A stretch of DNA of 6,331 nucleotides, taken from CAZQQN01 sp964549595. GTDB lineage: Bacteria > Bacteroidota > Bacteroidia > CAILMK01 > CAYYUA01. The DNA lies in the NCBI GenBank assembly GCA_964549595.1, contig CAZJWK010000134.1, positions 1-6,331 of the forward strand. Reading direction: 5' to 3'. The notes under the pieces are model-generated. The model saw only the letters and a list, made by a program, of their open reading frames with translations. It was not told where the DNA came from and did no database searches. A program made the position numbers and the translations under genes. This document shows, piece by piece, positions 1 to 5,330 of this stretch; position 1 is the first letter of the stretch; each line of letters starts with the position of its first letter.

Positions 1-173
1 TTCAAAGGCAAACATTGAGGCGGGCTGCATGTGAGTTGAAGGCAAAATCGCACGGTTATGAATTGACCTTGGGTTTAAACCCAAATCTATATTTTTATAA
101 ACATAAACCCAAAATAGCGGTTGAATATAACCCTATTCTGGAAAACCAATCCCTTTTTTGGCTTAAGTCATAA
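1..173 (+). CDS. C-terminal fragment of a probable outer-membrane beta-barrel protein
   Basis: A plus-strand frame is open from the left edge (first whole codon at 3) to a TAA at 171-173 and gives 56 residues; the start lies outside the window. The fragment reads GYELTLGLNPNLYFYKH followed by PKIAVEYNPILEN and ends LFWLKS. Alternating polar and hydrophobic residues, aromatic residues at segment ends and a final hydrophobic strand fit the last strands of an outer-membrane barrel. The E-L-T-L-G-L-N pattern followed by a K-rich turn and a new strand reminds me of phosphate-selective porin O/P-type proteins, but that is recognition by eye. The frame reading and stop are certain; the family is not. 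It converges on the minus-strand barrel gene with 49 bp between the two stops, and I see no convincing terminator hairpin there. Confidence 0.6.
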   Translation, partial: QRQTLRRAACELKAKSHGYELTLGLNPNLYFYKHKPKIAVEYNPILENQSLFWLKS

Positions 174-222
174 GTAAAATGGGCAAAACCGGGTAAACTT
201 CGGAAGGACTTAAAAAAAGAGG

Positions 223-1002
223 CTACTTCTTTCCCCCAAAACGATAGGCCAGACCCAACTCTACACCAAAAACACTGTGCCTTGTCCTATCCCGGGCTTG
301 AACGTTGGTCTTTTTAACCTTTTTAGTGCTTAATGGGAAATACCATTCCAAGGGCGCATTGTCAGGGTAATCAAAACCTTTGTTTTCCACATCTCCCAAA
401 CCAAAACTTAGGTTTATGCCGGTTTTGATCCACCATTTATCGGTTAACCTGATGTTTAGTAAAGCATCAGCAACGAAAGAGGCGCTGACCGGTTTATAAA
501 GTTCCCGGTAATCAATAGACAGGCCATTGGTATTGTAACCAGGGTCTGTATTGGCTTTTACATTCATCAGCACATCGATGCTGATGCCGGTGCCGATCGT
601 CATGTAGACGTTTTTTATTTCAGAGCCAAGGGAGGAGTTAAACTGAAATTTTAAGGGGATTCGTAAATAATCCATGGTGACTTCGGATCGATAGCTAAAG
701 TTCAGGGAATCTCTGAAAGTTCCTGAATACTTTTGCCCCTGGATGGAATAAATGAGGCCGGTTTCCAGGCCGTAGTTCGGATTATAAATGTAGGTATAGC
801 GTAAGGCAAAAGCTGGATTATAAGTGTTCTCGGGGACAAGAATTGAAGTGCGCCTGGCATAATCTTCGCTATTATTAAGTTTGGTGAGTTGTCCCGTACC
901 GCTTAAGGCTATATAACTTCCTTCCTGCGCCTTTGCATTTCCGCTAAGAAGCATTACCCCAACAAGGCTGATCAAAGAACATTTTATCAATTTCACAATC
1001 AT
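223..1002 (-). CDS. PorT-like outer-membrane beta-barrel protein
   Basis: 259 residues. Residues 1-25 form a signal peptide: Lys near the start, a hydrophobic stretch at about 9-20, and an AKA|Q signal peptidase I site, with Gln at +1 as is common in Bacteroidota. The mature part of about 234 residues is built of short amphipathic strands: FALRYTYIYNP, YGLETGLIYS, YLRIPLKFQF (112-121), WWIKTGINLSFGLG (190-203) and the C-terminal strand GVELGLAYRF (246-255). The YLRIPLKF segment inside a small exported barrel of 200-260 residues is typical of the PorT / OMP_b-brl_2 group. Most members have no known function; PorT itself belongs to type IX secretion, but this resemblance does not identify the protein as PorT. 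The start at 1002 is chosen because it gives a complete signal peptide. It lies 110 bp after the kinase gene and has its own promoter-like element, so it is probably transcribed separately. Barrel class is fairly sure, substrate unknown. Confidence 0.85.
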   Translation of the reverse strand: MIVKLIKCSLISLVGVMLLSGNAKAQEGSYIALSGTGQLTKLNNSEDYARRTSILVPENTYNPAFALRYTYIYNPNYGLETGLIYSIQGQKYSGTFRDSLNFSYRSEVTMDYLRIPLKFQFNSSLGSEIKNVYMTIGTGISIDVLMNVKANTDPGYNTNGLSIDYRELYKPVSASFVADALLNIRLTDKWWIKTGINLSFGLGDVENKGFDYPDNAPLEWYFPLSTKKVKKTNVQARDRTRHSVFGVELGLAYRFGGKK

Positions 1003-1025
1003 GTGGGTTTCAAACGCCTTTTATT

Positions 1026-1056
1026 GCAATTTATTTTATTCCTCTTTTTTTGCCAA
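1026..1056 (-). promoter_or_regulatory. Candidate promoter of the PorT-like barrel gene
   Basis: On the minus strand TTGGC (complement of 1052-1056) is followed after 18 bp by TAAATTGC (complement of 1026-1033), which ends 23 nt before the ATG. Bacteroidota primary-sigma promoters have TTG near -33 and TAnnTTTG near -7; here the -33 matches and the -7 keeps TAnnTT but not the final TG. The same two blocks with the same spacing precede trpS, which strengthens the call. The spacer is very A-rich on the minus strand. Confidence 0.5.
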
Positions 1057-1112
1057 TGCCATTGTAAAAATTCCTTTCTTGTAGGGTTTCACCAAAAGGG
1101 TCATTAGTCTGC

Positions 1113-2033
1113 CTACTGGAAACGGCTAATTATTTCCTGAAGCTCATGCAAATAAGCGCCTCCAAACAAATTTACGTGAACCAAAACCGGGTAAAGGTTA
1201 TAAAGGGCCTTTCTGTCATCGAAACCTTTTTCTAACGGAAAATGGTGATCGTAAGCCTCATAAAATTCCCGGTTAAATCCTCCGAACATCTGGGTAAAGG
1301 CTAATTCCATTTCCCGGTGCCCGTAATAAACAGCGGGATCGATCAATGCCGGTTCGCCTTCTTGATCCACCATAAAATTCCCACCCCAAAGGTCGCCATG
1401 CAACAATGCAGGCTGCTCTTCCGGGAAAATATCAGGCAATTTGGGGTAAATATTCCGAATTTGCTCAATAATGGAATTCGATAGTTTGCCATTATCACGG
1501 CCGATGGCTATCTGGGGCTCAATCCGTTCTTCCCGGAAAAAATCCGGCCAATTGCGGTGCTTGTTGTTGTATTGAGGAAGGGACCCAATGTAATTATCCG
1601 TATCGAGGCCGAAGGTATCGTTGCTAACCCGGTGCATATTGGCCAGCTGCGCTCCAAAGGTTTGCCAGAAGTCGTTTTTTCTCCGCTTGCTTTCGATCCA
1701 TTCCAGGACAATGAAGATCATCCCATCCTGCGTTCGTCCGGTACAATAAACTTCCGGGATATGAATTGCTTCAGCCGCTTTGAGCAATCTTAATCCTTTG
1801 GCCTCTACATCGAACATCCCCTCAAATTGTTCATCATTATACTTGATGAAAAAGTTACCTGCCTGGGTTAACAGCCGGCCACCGTTGTTTATGCAACCTC
1901 CGCCAACGGGCTTAAAGTCTTGAACCTTTAAATGATTTCCGAAAATCGGCCGGAGGGTTTCCTCAACCGCTGTAAAAAGGTTTTGATTGAATGCCATGGG
2001 TTTTTCTAATTTTCCAAAATTGGGTAAAAGCAA
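1113..2033 (-). CDS. Fructosamine kinase family protein (ketosamine-3-kinase type)
   Basis: 306 residues from the outermost ATG. The fold is the aminoglycoside-phosphotransferase/protein-kinase type. Visible motifs: GGGCINNG (44-51) in the nucleotide loop, Lys64 in FFIKYN as the likely ATP-binding Lys, HGDLWGGN (212-219) with catalytic Asp214 and Asn219, and IDPAVYYGHREMELA (231-245) with metal-binding Asp232. HGDLW-G-N followed by DPA-YYG-RE is diagnostic of fructosamine kinase (YniA/FN3K) proteins. Family members phosphorylate ketosamines or ribulosamines on glycated amines so that the adducts fall off, a protein-repair role; the substrate of this protein is inferred only. An internal Met13 (ATG at 1997) would give 294 residues, closer to the usual 285-295, so the start may be there. 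The gene follows the nucleoside kinase by 17 bp, which suggests co-transcription with trpS. It lacks aminoglycoside-resistance features, so resistance is unlikely. Confidence 0.93.
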   Translation of the reverse strand: MLLPNFGKLEKPMAFNQNLFTAVEETLRPIFGNHLKVQDFKPVGGGCINNGGRLLTQAGNFFIKYNDEQFEGMFDVEAKGLRLLKAAEAIHIPEVYCTGRTQDGMIFIVLEWIESKRRKNDFWQTFGAQLANMHRVSNDTFGLDTDNYIGSLPQYNNKHRNWPDFFREERIEPQIAIGRDNGKLSNSIIEQIRNIYPKLPDIFPEEQPALLHGDLWGGNFMVDQEGEPALIDPAVYYGHREMELAFTQMFGGFNREFYEAYDHHFPLEKGFDDRKALYNLYPVLVHVNLFGGAYLHELQEIISRFQ

Positions 2034-2050
2034 ACAACTTGGTCAAATGG

Positions 2051-2698
2051 TCACAAAAAACCTGACCGTTCCGCTTCGATCCGGTTAATAATATCCCCAA
2101 GGTTTTCCTGGTTTCTGGTAAAGTCGTTTTCATCCACATTGATTACCAGTAAGCGGTTTCCCTCATACCCCGTTATCCATTCTTCGTATCGTTCATTGAG
2201 TCTTTTCAGGTAATCCAACCGGATGGAATCTTCAAATTCCCTTCCCCTTTTCTGAATTTGATTGACCAAAGTAGGGATCCCTGCCCGTAGATAAATGAGT
2301 AAATCAGGGGACTCAATAAATTGGTTAAGGGTGTGGAAGAGGTTTTGGTAATTCTCAAAGTCCCGTTTACTCATCAAGCCCATGGCATGAAGGTTAGGCG
2401 CGAAAATGTATGCGTCCTCATAAATGGTTCGGTCTTGTATGACGCTCTTTTCACCACCCCGAATTTTCATGATTTGCTGAAAACGCCGGTTCAGGTAATA
2501 GATCTGCATGTGAAAAGACCACCGCTGCATGTCGGAATAAAAATCATTGATGTAGGGATTGCTTTCAACCTCTTCGAATTGGGGCTCCCAACGGTAATGC
2601 TTGGCCAATAATTGGGCCAGTGTGGTTTTTCCGGAGCCTATGTTCCCTGCAATGGCAATGTGTTTAAAATCAGGTTTCGGATCCTTTTTATCAGTCAT
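2051..2698 (-). CDS. Deoxynucleoside kinase
   Basis: 215 residues, the usual length for bacterial deoxyadenosine/deoxyguanosine-type kinases of the dNK family. These enzymes transfer a phosphate from ATP to the 5'-hydroxyl of a deoxynucleoside in cytoplasmic dNTP salvage. Visible motifs: P-loop GNIGSGKT (18-25); EEVESNPY (42-49) with the Glu expected to act as base; aromatic Trp60/Phe62 and the YYLNRRF helix (67-73); DRTIYED (89-95), holding the conserved Asp-Arg pair and a following acidic pair; and a lid with Arg151 and Arg153 in KRGREFE. Whether it prefers deoxyadenosine, deoxyguanosine or deoxycytidine cannot be read from sequence. The start at 2698 leaves a short charged leader before the first strand (HIAIAGN), as in relatives. 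It lies 23 bp after trpS and 17 bp before the fructosamine-kinase gene, in the same direction, with no separate promoter visible, so it is probably the middle gene of an operon. Confidence 0.95.
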   Translation of the reverse strand: MTDKKDPKPDFKHIAIAGNIGSGKTTLAQLLAKHYRWEPQFEEVESNPYINDFYSDMQRWSFHMQIYYLNRRFQQIMKIRGGEKSVIQDRTIYEDAYIFAPNLHAMGLMSKRDFENYQNLFHTLNQFIESPDLLIYLRAGIPTLVNQIQKRGREFEDSIRLDYLKRLNERYEEWITGYEGNRLLVINVDENDFTRNQENLGDIINRIEAERSGFL

Positions 2699-2721
2699 GC
2701 TTTTTCGGTATTCTCAACCTT

Positions 2722-3729
2722 TTAGAAAGATTTGTGGCCTATGGATTCCCTGACCTCGCCCAAAGTTTTACGAGCACTTTCTCTGGCTTTTTCAGCGCCC
2801 TGGGTAGCCACTTTCCTCAGGTATTCGTTATCATCCAATATTTCCCGGATACGCTCCCTCAACGGATCGGTAAAATCAATAATGTCCTGAGCCAATTGTT
2901 TCTTCACTTCCCCGTAGCGAATAGTGCAATTGTTATAAGCCTCGTTATAATAATCATAGGTTTCCTGGCCCGATAGGTGATAAAGCAGGGTAAAAAGGTT
3001 TTGAACGGATTCAGACTTTTCCTGATTGGGCTCTGTAGGCCCGGAATCGGTTACAGCTCCCATTACCTTCTTTCGGATGATTTCCGGATCGTCATTCAGG
3101 AAAATGGCATTGTTTTCTCCTTCCGTTTTTCCCATTTTTCCGGAACCATCAAGCCCTGGTATTTTCACCAATGCTTCCTGACCTTCCCTAAAAGGCTCAG
3201 GGTCAGGGAAAACTTCCTTTTGGTAGAGGTGATTGAACCGCCTGGCAAACTTGCGTGCCATTTCCAGGTTTTGTTCCTGGTCTCTTCCGACCGGCACCTT
3301 TTCTCCTTTATGGATCAATATGTCAGCAGCCATCAAAGTAGGGTAAGTAAGCAATCCCGCATTGACATTATCGGGTTGTTGACGTGCTTTTTCCTTAAAG
3401 GTCGGAACCCTTTCCAATTCTCCCAGGTAAGCGATCATATTGAAATAAAGGTAAAGCTCCGTGATCTCTTTGATGTCACTTTGCCGGTAAATCACAGCCT
3501 TTTCGGGGTCCAGGCCGCATGCCAGGTATTCAGCCAGTACCTGCTTAGTACTTTCAAAGAATTGCTCCGGAGCGGGATGGGTTGTTAAGGAATGCAGATC
3601 CGCTATGAAGAAAAAACAGGGGTAATTTTCCTGCATTTCCAGGAAGTGCTTAACAGCCCCGAAGTAATTCCCCAGATGAAGGAAACCGGTGGAGCGTATC
3701 CCGCTGACAACAGTATCGGATTTTTCCAT
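2722..3729 (-). CDS. trpS: Tryptophan--tRNA ligase (TrpRS)
   Basis: 335 residues, the normal size for bacterial TrpRS, a class Ic homodimeric cytoplasmic enzyme that charges tRNA(Trp) with tryptophan. The HIGH-type motif is LHLGNY (17-22) within SGIRSTGFLHLGNYFGAV. The tryptophan-pocket and dimer-region signatures follow: FFIADLHSLTT (40-50), ELERVPTFKEKARQQ (104-118), NAGLLTYPTLMAADIL (123-138) and PVGRDQEQNLEMAR (146-159). The KMSKS-type loop is GSGKMGKTEGEN (195-206), so the signature reads KMGKT; KMGK-type loops are normal in this phylum. AVTDSGPTEPN (225-235) and the C-terminal EKARESARKTLGEVR stretch are also typical. Ser13 replaces the Pro common in the (R/Q)PTG stretch, a minor change. 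The start at 3729 puts the first strand (DTVVSGIR) right at the N-terminus, as in relatives. It is first in a minus-strand run with two kinases and is preceded by a promoter-like element and a dyad. Confidence 0.98.
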   Translation of the reverse strand: MEKSDTVVSGIRSTGFLHLGNYFGAVKHFLEMQENYPCFFFIADLHSLTTHPAPEQFFESTKQVLAEYLACGLDPEKAVIYRQSDIKEITELYLYFNMIAYLGELERVPTFKEKARQQPDNVNAGLLTYPTLMAADILIHKGEKVPVGRDQEQNLEMARKFARRFNHLYQKEVFPDPEPFREGQEALVKIPGLDGSGKMGKTEGENNAIFLNDDPEIIRKKVMGAVTDSGPTEPNQEKSESVQNLFTLLYHLSGQETYDYYNEAYNNCTIRYGEVKKQLAQDIIDFTDPLRERIREILDDNEYLRKVATQGAEKARESARKTLGEVRESIGHKSF

Positions 3730-3758
3730 GATTCAAGAATCATTTTTTTATTGAAGTA

Positions 3759-3789
3759 GCAATTTAGAAGCTGGCTCGGAAACGGCCAA
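3759..3789 (-). promoter_or_regulatory. Candidate promoter of the trpS operon
   Basis: On the minus strand TTGGC (complement of 3785-3789), an 18-bp spacer and TAAATTGC (complement of 3759-3766) end 29 nt before the trpS ATG. The element matches the one before the barrel gene at 1026-1056 in both blocks and in spacing. The fit to the Bacteroidota consensus is good at -33 and for the TAnnTT part of -7. The untranslated leader would be only about 20 nt. An inverted repeat fills most of the spacer and reaches the -33 block. Confidence 0.5.
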
Positions 3790-3794
3790 GCTTC
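3767..3794. promoter_or_regulatory. Imperfect inverted repeat inside the trpS promoter (possible operator)
   Basis: GAAGC-T-GGC (3767-3775) pairs with GCC-AA-GCTTC (3785-3794): nine pairs with one bulged A around a 9-nt centre. It lies between and over the -33 and -7 blocks of the candidate trpS promoter, so it would not be part of the mRNA. A DNA site for a regulator is the more natural reading than a leader hairpin. No matching second copy was seen near the barrel-gene promoter. Confidence 0.25.
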
Positions 3795-3850
3795 CTTTTA
3801 AATAGCCTTAATGCCTATTTTTACGAATTCGCTGGAATGTTGCCTTAGAT

Positions 3851-3880
3851 TTGTTGATTAAACCTGGCTGATCACCTTTG
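3851..3880 (+). promoter_or_regulatory. Candidate promoter of the acyltransferase gene
   Basis: TTG at 3851-3853, 19 bp, then CACCTTTG at 3873-3880 fits the Bacteroidota TTG-N19-TAnnTTTG pattern with one mismatch in the -7 block. A competing perfect -7 block, TAGATTTG at 3846-3853, overlaps its left end but lacks a good -33. Only mapping of the 5' end could choose between them. Confidence 0.3.
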
Positions 3881-4030
3881 CAAATTTCCGAATTAAGCCC
3901 CGATTCCGAAAGAATTGGGTAAGGAAAGTTGGGTTAAGGGATCAAAATAAAAGTTTAGGGATGAGTTTTGAGGAGTGGTTTGTCAGGCAGTATGGTCAAA
4001 TTCAAATTTTTGTAGGGCTTAGACAAGTAA

Positions 4031-4762
4031 ATGGGCACACAAGTCGGCAAACATTTAAAAGGTGCTTTTCAATGGTTATGGTGGTATTATTTTTACATAG
4101 CCCTTGGGTTATTATTTATTGGCTTTTATCCGGTTTTTCGGTACTTAATTGCCAAACCTCACCGGCATCGAAAAGCTTATTGGTTAAGGCACAAGTTGAC
4201 TAAATTTTACTTACGCATTAACGGGATCCGGATAAAACAAGCGGGCGCTTCCCTTTTTGCCAAGAAGGGTCCGGTCATACTTTGCAGTAACCATTTTTCG
4301 GATATAGACATCTTAGTGCTTTTGGCGGCTTTTCAGGGCCCTTATGCCTTTCTTGGAAAATATGAACTGGGTCAGTATCCCTTGTTCGGAACATTTTTTA
4401 AAACCCTTGATATTGCCGTTAATCGCAACGATCCCCGAAAGGCTTCCGCCAGTTTTAAAAAAGCGCAGGAAAGGTTAAGGGCCGGCCAAAGCATTGTTAT
4501 TTTTCCGGAAGGGGGCATTCATGACGCTCGGGAAGTCTTGAAGCCCTTCAAGTCAGGGGCCTTTATAATGGCCGTCCAAAACGGGGTACCCATCCAACCG
4601 CTTACTATTTTGGGTAGTAACCGGGTGATTGATCCTTATAAAGCCAAGGGAGGGCCGGGATTGATAACCATTAAAATTCATGAGCCAGTTAGGCCGGGAG
4701 AGAAAACAGCCGAAAAACTCCGAGAAGAAGTGTTTGAAATAATTAATTCCGGGTTAAAGTAA
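4031..4762 (+). CDS. Lysophospholipid acyltransferase family protein (probable 1-acyl-sn-glycerol-3-phosphate acyltransferase)
   Basis: 243 residues, a normal length for PlsC-type enzymes, which acylate lysophosphatidic acid to phosphatidic acid at the inner membrane. One hydrophobic segment (about 18-40) follows a short basic N-terminus, then a basic stretch RHRKAYWLRHK (45-55). The acyltransferase blocks appear in order: SNHFSDID (86-93), which is the HX4D motif with His88 and Asp93; GKYELGQYPLFG (109-120) with downstream VNRND (130-134), the substrate-phosphate block; FPEGGIHD (158-165), block III; and VPIQPLTILG (186-195), block IV. Block III reads FPEGG where textbook PlsC has FPEGTRS, so acyl acceptor specificity is less certain than the fold. 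The ATG at 4031 is the first possible one, as an in-frame TAA lies just before it at 4028. It is transcribed divergently from trpS and appears monocistronic, with a hairpin 56 nt after its stop. Confidence 0.93.
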   Translation: MGTQVGKHLKGAFQWLWWYYFYIALGLLFIGFYPVFRYLIAKPHRHRKAYWLRHKLTKFYLRINGIRIKQAGASLFAKKGPVILCSNHFSDIDILVLLAAFQGPYAFLGKYELGQYPLFGTFFKTLDIAVNRNDPRKASASFKKAQERLRAGQSIVIFPEGGIHDAREVLKPFKSGAFIMAVQNGVPIQPLTILGSNRVIDPYKAKGGPGLITIKIHEPVRPGEKTAEKLREEVFEIINSGLK

Positions 4763-4817
4763 TTTGAAATGGACGAAATTTTCCCGATTAAAATGGGTAC
4801 ATGACAAAATTCCGCTT

Positions 4818-4851
4818 AAGCTACGGGTTTCATACCCGTGGCTTGAAAAAT
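4818..4851 (+). terminator. Strong hairpin after the acyltransferase gene (possible terminator)
   Basis: AAGCTACGGGT (4818-4828) pairs with ACCCGTGGCTT (4834-4844): eleven consecutive pairs including one G-U, with a 5-nt loop TTCAT. It is followed by GAAAAATTTTTG rather than an immediate T-run, so it is not a textbook intrinsic terminator, although its position 56 nt after the stop fits one. Part of the left arm (AAGCTACG) recurs at 4881-4888, so it could instead be a small repeated palindrome or part of a switchable structure. Confidence 0.45.
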
Positions 4852-4876
4852 TTTTGAATTAGGCGCTTTTTTAATA

Positions 4877-4888
4877 TTTCAAGCTACG
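4877..4888. repeat. Second copy of a hairpin arm, inverted relative to 4837-4848
   Basis: TTTCAAGCTACG repeats the AAGCTACG of the hairpin's left arm (4818-4825). It is complementary, with one G-U pair, to CGTGGCTTGAAA at 4837-4848, which contains most of the hairpin's right arm. The right arm can therefore pair backward (4818-4828) or forward (4877-4888), but not both. Confidence 0.45.
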
Positions 4889-5233
4889 TTTGTGGCCGGA
4901 CTTATTATCGATCCTTCCTATTATCCCCTCTAAGGGATACAATAAAAGGTACTTGCCAAAAAATTGAATTAAGTAACCGGGGAGCCTTATCAGCATTGCT
5001 TAGCCGCCTATTTCCAAAAAATTTTTTCCAAGATTTTTACACGGAAAAATGTCGTGCACCTATTAAAATCATAAACGGCAAAGAAAATCAGTCCATTAAG
5101 TCGGATCTTTGAATGCCATTCATGGTGATTTTCTAATTCCGGATTAACCCTAACCAATGCCAAAGAAGGGAAAGCTTCAGTTTTTTACAGGGCATAATTT
5201 AGGGTATGGCTAAATAAAAACTTTTCCCATTTT

Positions 5234-5263
5234 TTGTCATTTTATGAATAAATATTACATTCG
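5234..5263 (+). promoter_or_regulatory. Candidate promoter of the Cys-rich protein gene
   Basis: TTG at 5234-5236, at the end of a T-run, is followed after 19 bp by TACATTCG (5256-5263), one mismatch from TAnnTTTG. The site ends 29 nt before the ATG at 5293, which supports that ATG, rather than the TTG at 5331, as the true translation start. Confidence 0.5.
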
Positions 5264-5292
5264 AAATGTCAAACCCCAAAAAGTTTAGTACT

Positions 5293-5330
5293 ATGTGTAT
5301 TAAGAAATCTCTCTCGCTCTGATTTTATCG
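5293..5330 (+). pseudogene. Out-of-frame signal-peptide start of the Cys-rich protein
   Basis: ATG at 5293 reads MCIKKSLSL and stops at TGA (5320-5322). The frame used by the Cys-rich protein is open from 5304 and reads ISLALILSLFFINVNAQ without an ATG. Joining the two gives MCIKK plus a hydrophobic core and a VNA|Q cleavage site, an almost ideal Bacteroidota signal peptide. One extra A in the AAA run (5305-5307), or loss of one TC unit from TCTCTCTC (5308-5315), restores the frame. As given, the gene is interrupted at its 5' end. This may be a real mutation, a phase-variable state or a sequencing error. Confidence 0.7.
5308..5315 (+). repeat. (TC)4 dinucleotide tract at the frame break
   Basis: Four TC units sit directly after an AAA run, exactly where the signal-peptide frame breaks. 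With three units the ATG at 5293 would read MCIKKSLALILSLFF in frame with the downstream protein. Four units is short for a known contingency locus, so slippage is possible but unproven. Confidence 0.6.

Larger units (their letters stand above)
3730..4030. other. Divergent intergenic region between trpS and the acyltransferase gene
   Basis: This 301-bp region holds no convincing gene. A plus-strand frame opening with ATG at 3961 runs into the acyltransferase gene in another frame and looks like a chance overlap. Its left end carries the trpS promoter candidate. For the plus strand there are two promoter-like sites: TAGATTTG at 3846-3853, a full match to TAnnTTTG but without a clear TTG upstream, and CACCTTTG at 3873-3880 (one mismatch) with TTG at 3851-3853 exactly 19 bp before it. 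Either would give the acyltransferase mRNA a leader of roughly 140-175 nt, in which I recognise no riboswitch. Confidence 0.4.
4763..5292. other. Long intergenic spacer of about 530 bp
   Basis: Beyond the hairpin and its repeated arm, the spacer holds a 6-bp hairpin TATCCC / GGGATA (4922-4939, 6-nt loop) and an A6T6 tract at 5016-5027 flanked by CC on both sides, a sequence type known to bend DNA. A frame without any ATG is open from 4858 to a TGA at 5110-5112 (about 84 codons), but its translation shows no recognisable domain and I treat it as chance. The last 60 bases carry the promoter candidate for the next gene. I see no RNA gene that I can name. Confidence 0.5.

Noticed and set aside
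174..222. Bidirectional terminator between the two convergent barrel genes
   Set aside because: Only an A-run (212-218) and a very short CTT/AAG repeat are visible; no stem of useful length could be drawn.
1508..1793. Short frames on both strands within the fructosamine-kinase gene
   Set aside because: They lie wholly inside a well-supported gene in other frames and have no independent support.
1113..2033. Aminoglycoside phosphotransferase (resistance gene)
   Set aside because: The HGDLWGGN and DPAVYYGHRE motifs and overall length point to the fructosamine-kinase family, which only shares the fold.
2977..3588. 203-codon plus-strand frame antisense to trpS
   Set aside because: trpS is certain on the other strand, and the antisense translation is a low-complexity mirror of it with no domain.
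3767..3794. trpS leader hairpin acting as an RNA attenuator
   Set aside because: The dyad lies upstream of the predicted transcript start, there is no Trp-codon leader peptide, and the arms are bulged; an operator is the more plausible reading.
3961..4203. 80-codon plus-strand frame opening before the acyltransferase gene
   Set aside because: It mostly overlaps the acyltransferase N-terminus in another frame and its translation has no recognisable features.
4858..5112. Open plus-strand frame of about 84 codons in the long spacer, reading NISSYVCGRTYYRSFLL and onward
   Set aside because: It contains no ATG, starts just after a TGA, shows no known motif, and a run this long is not rare by chance in AT-rich spacer DNA.
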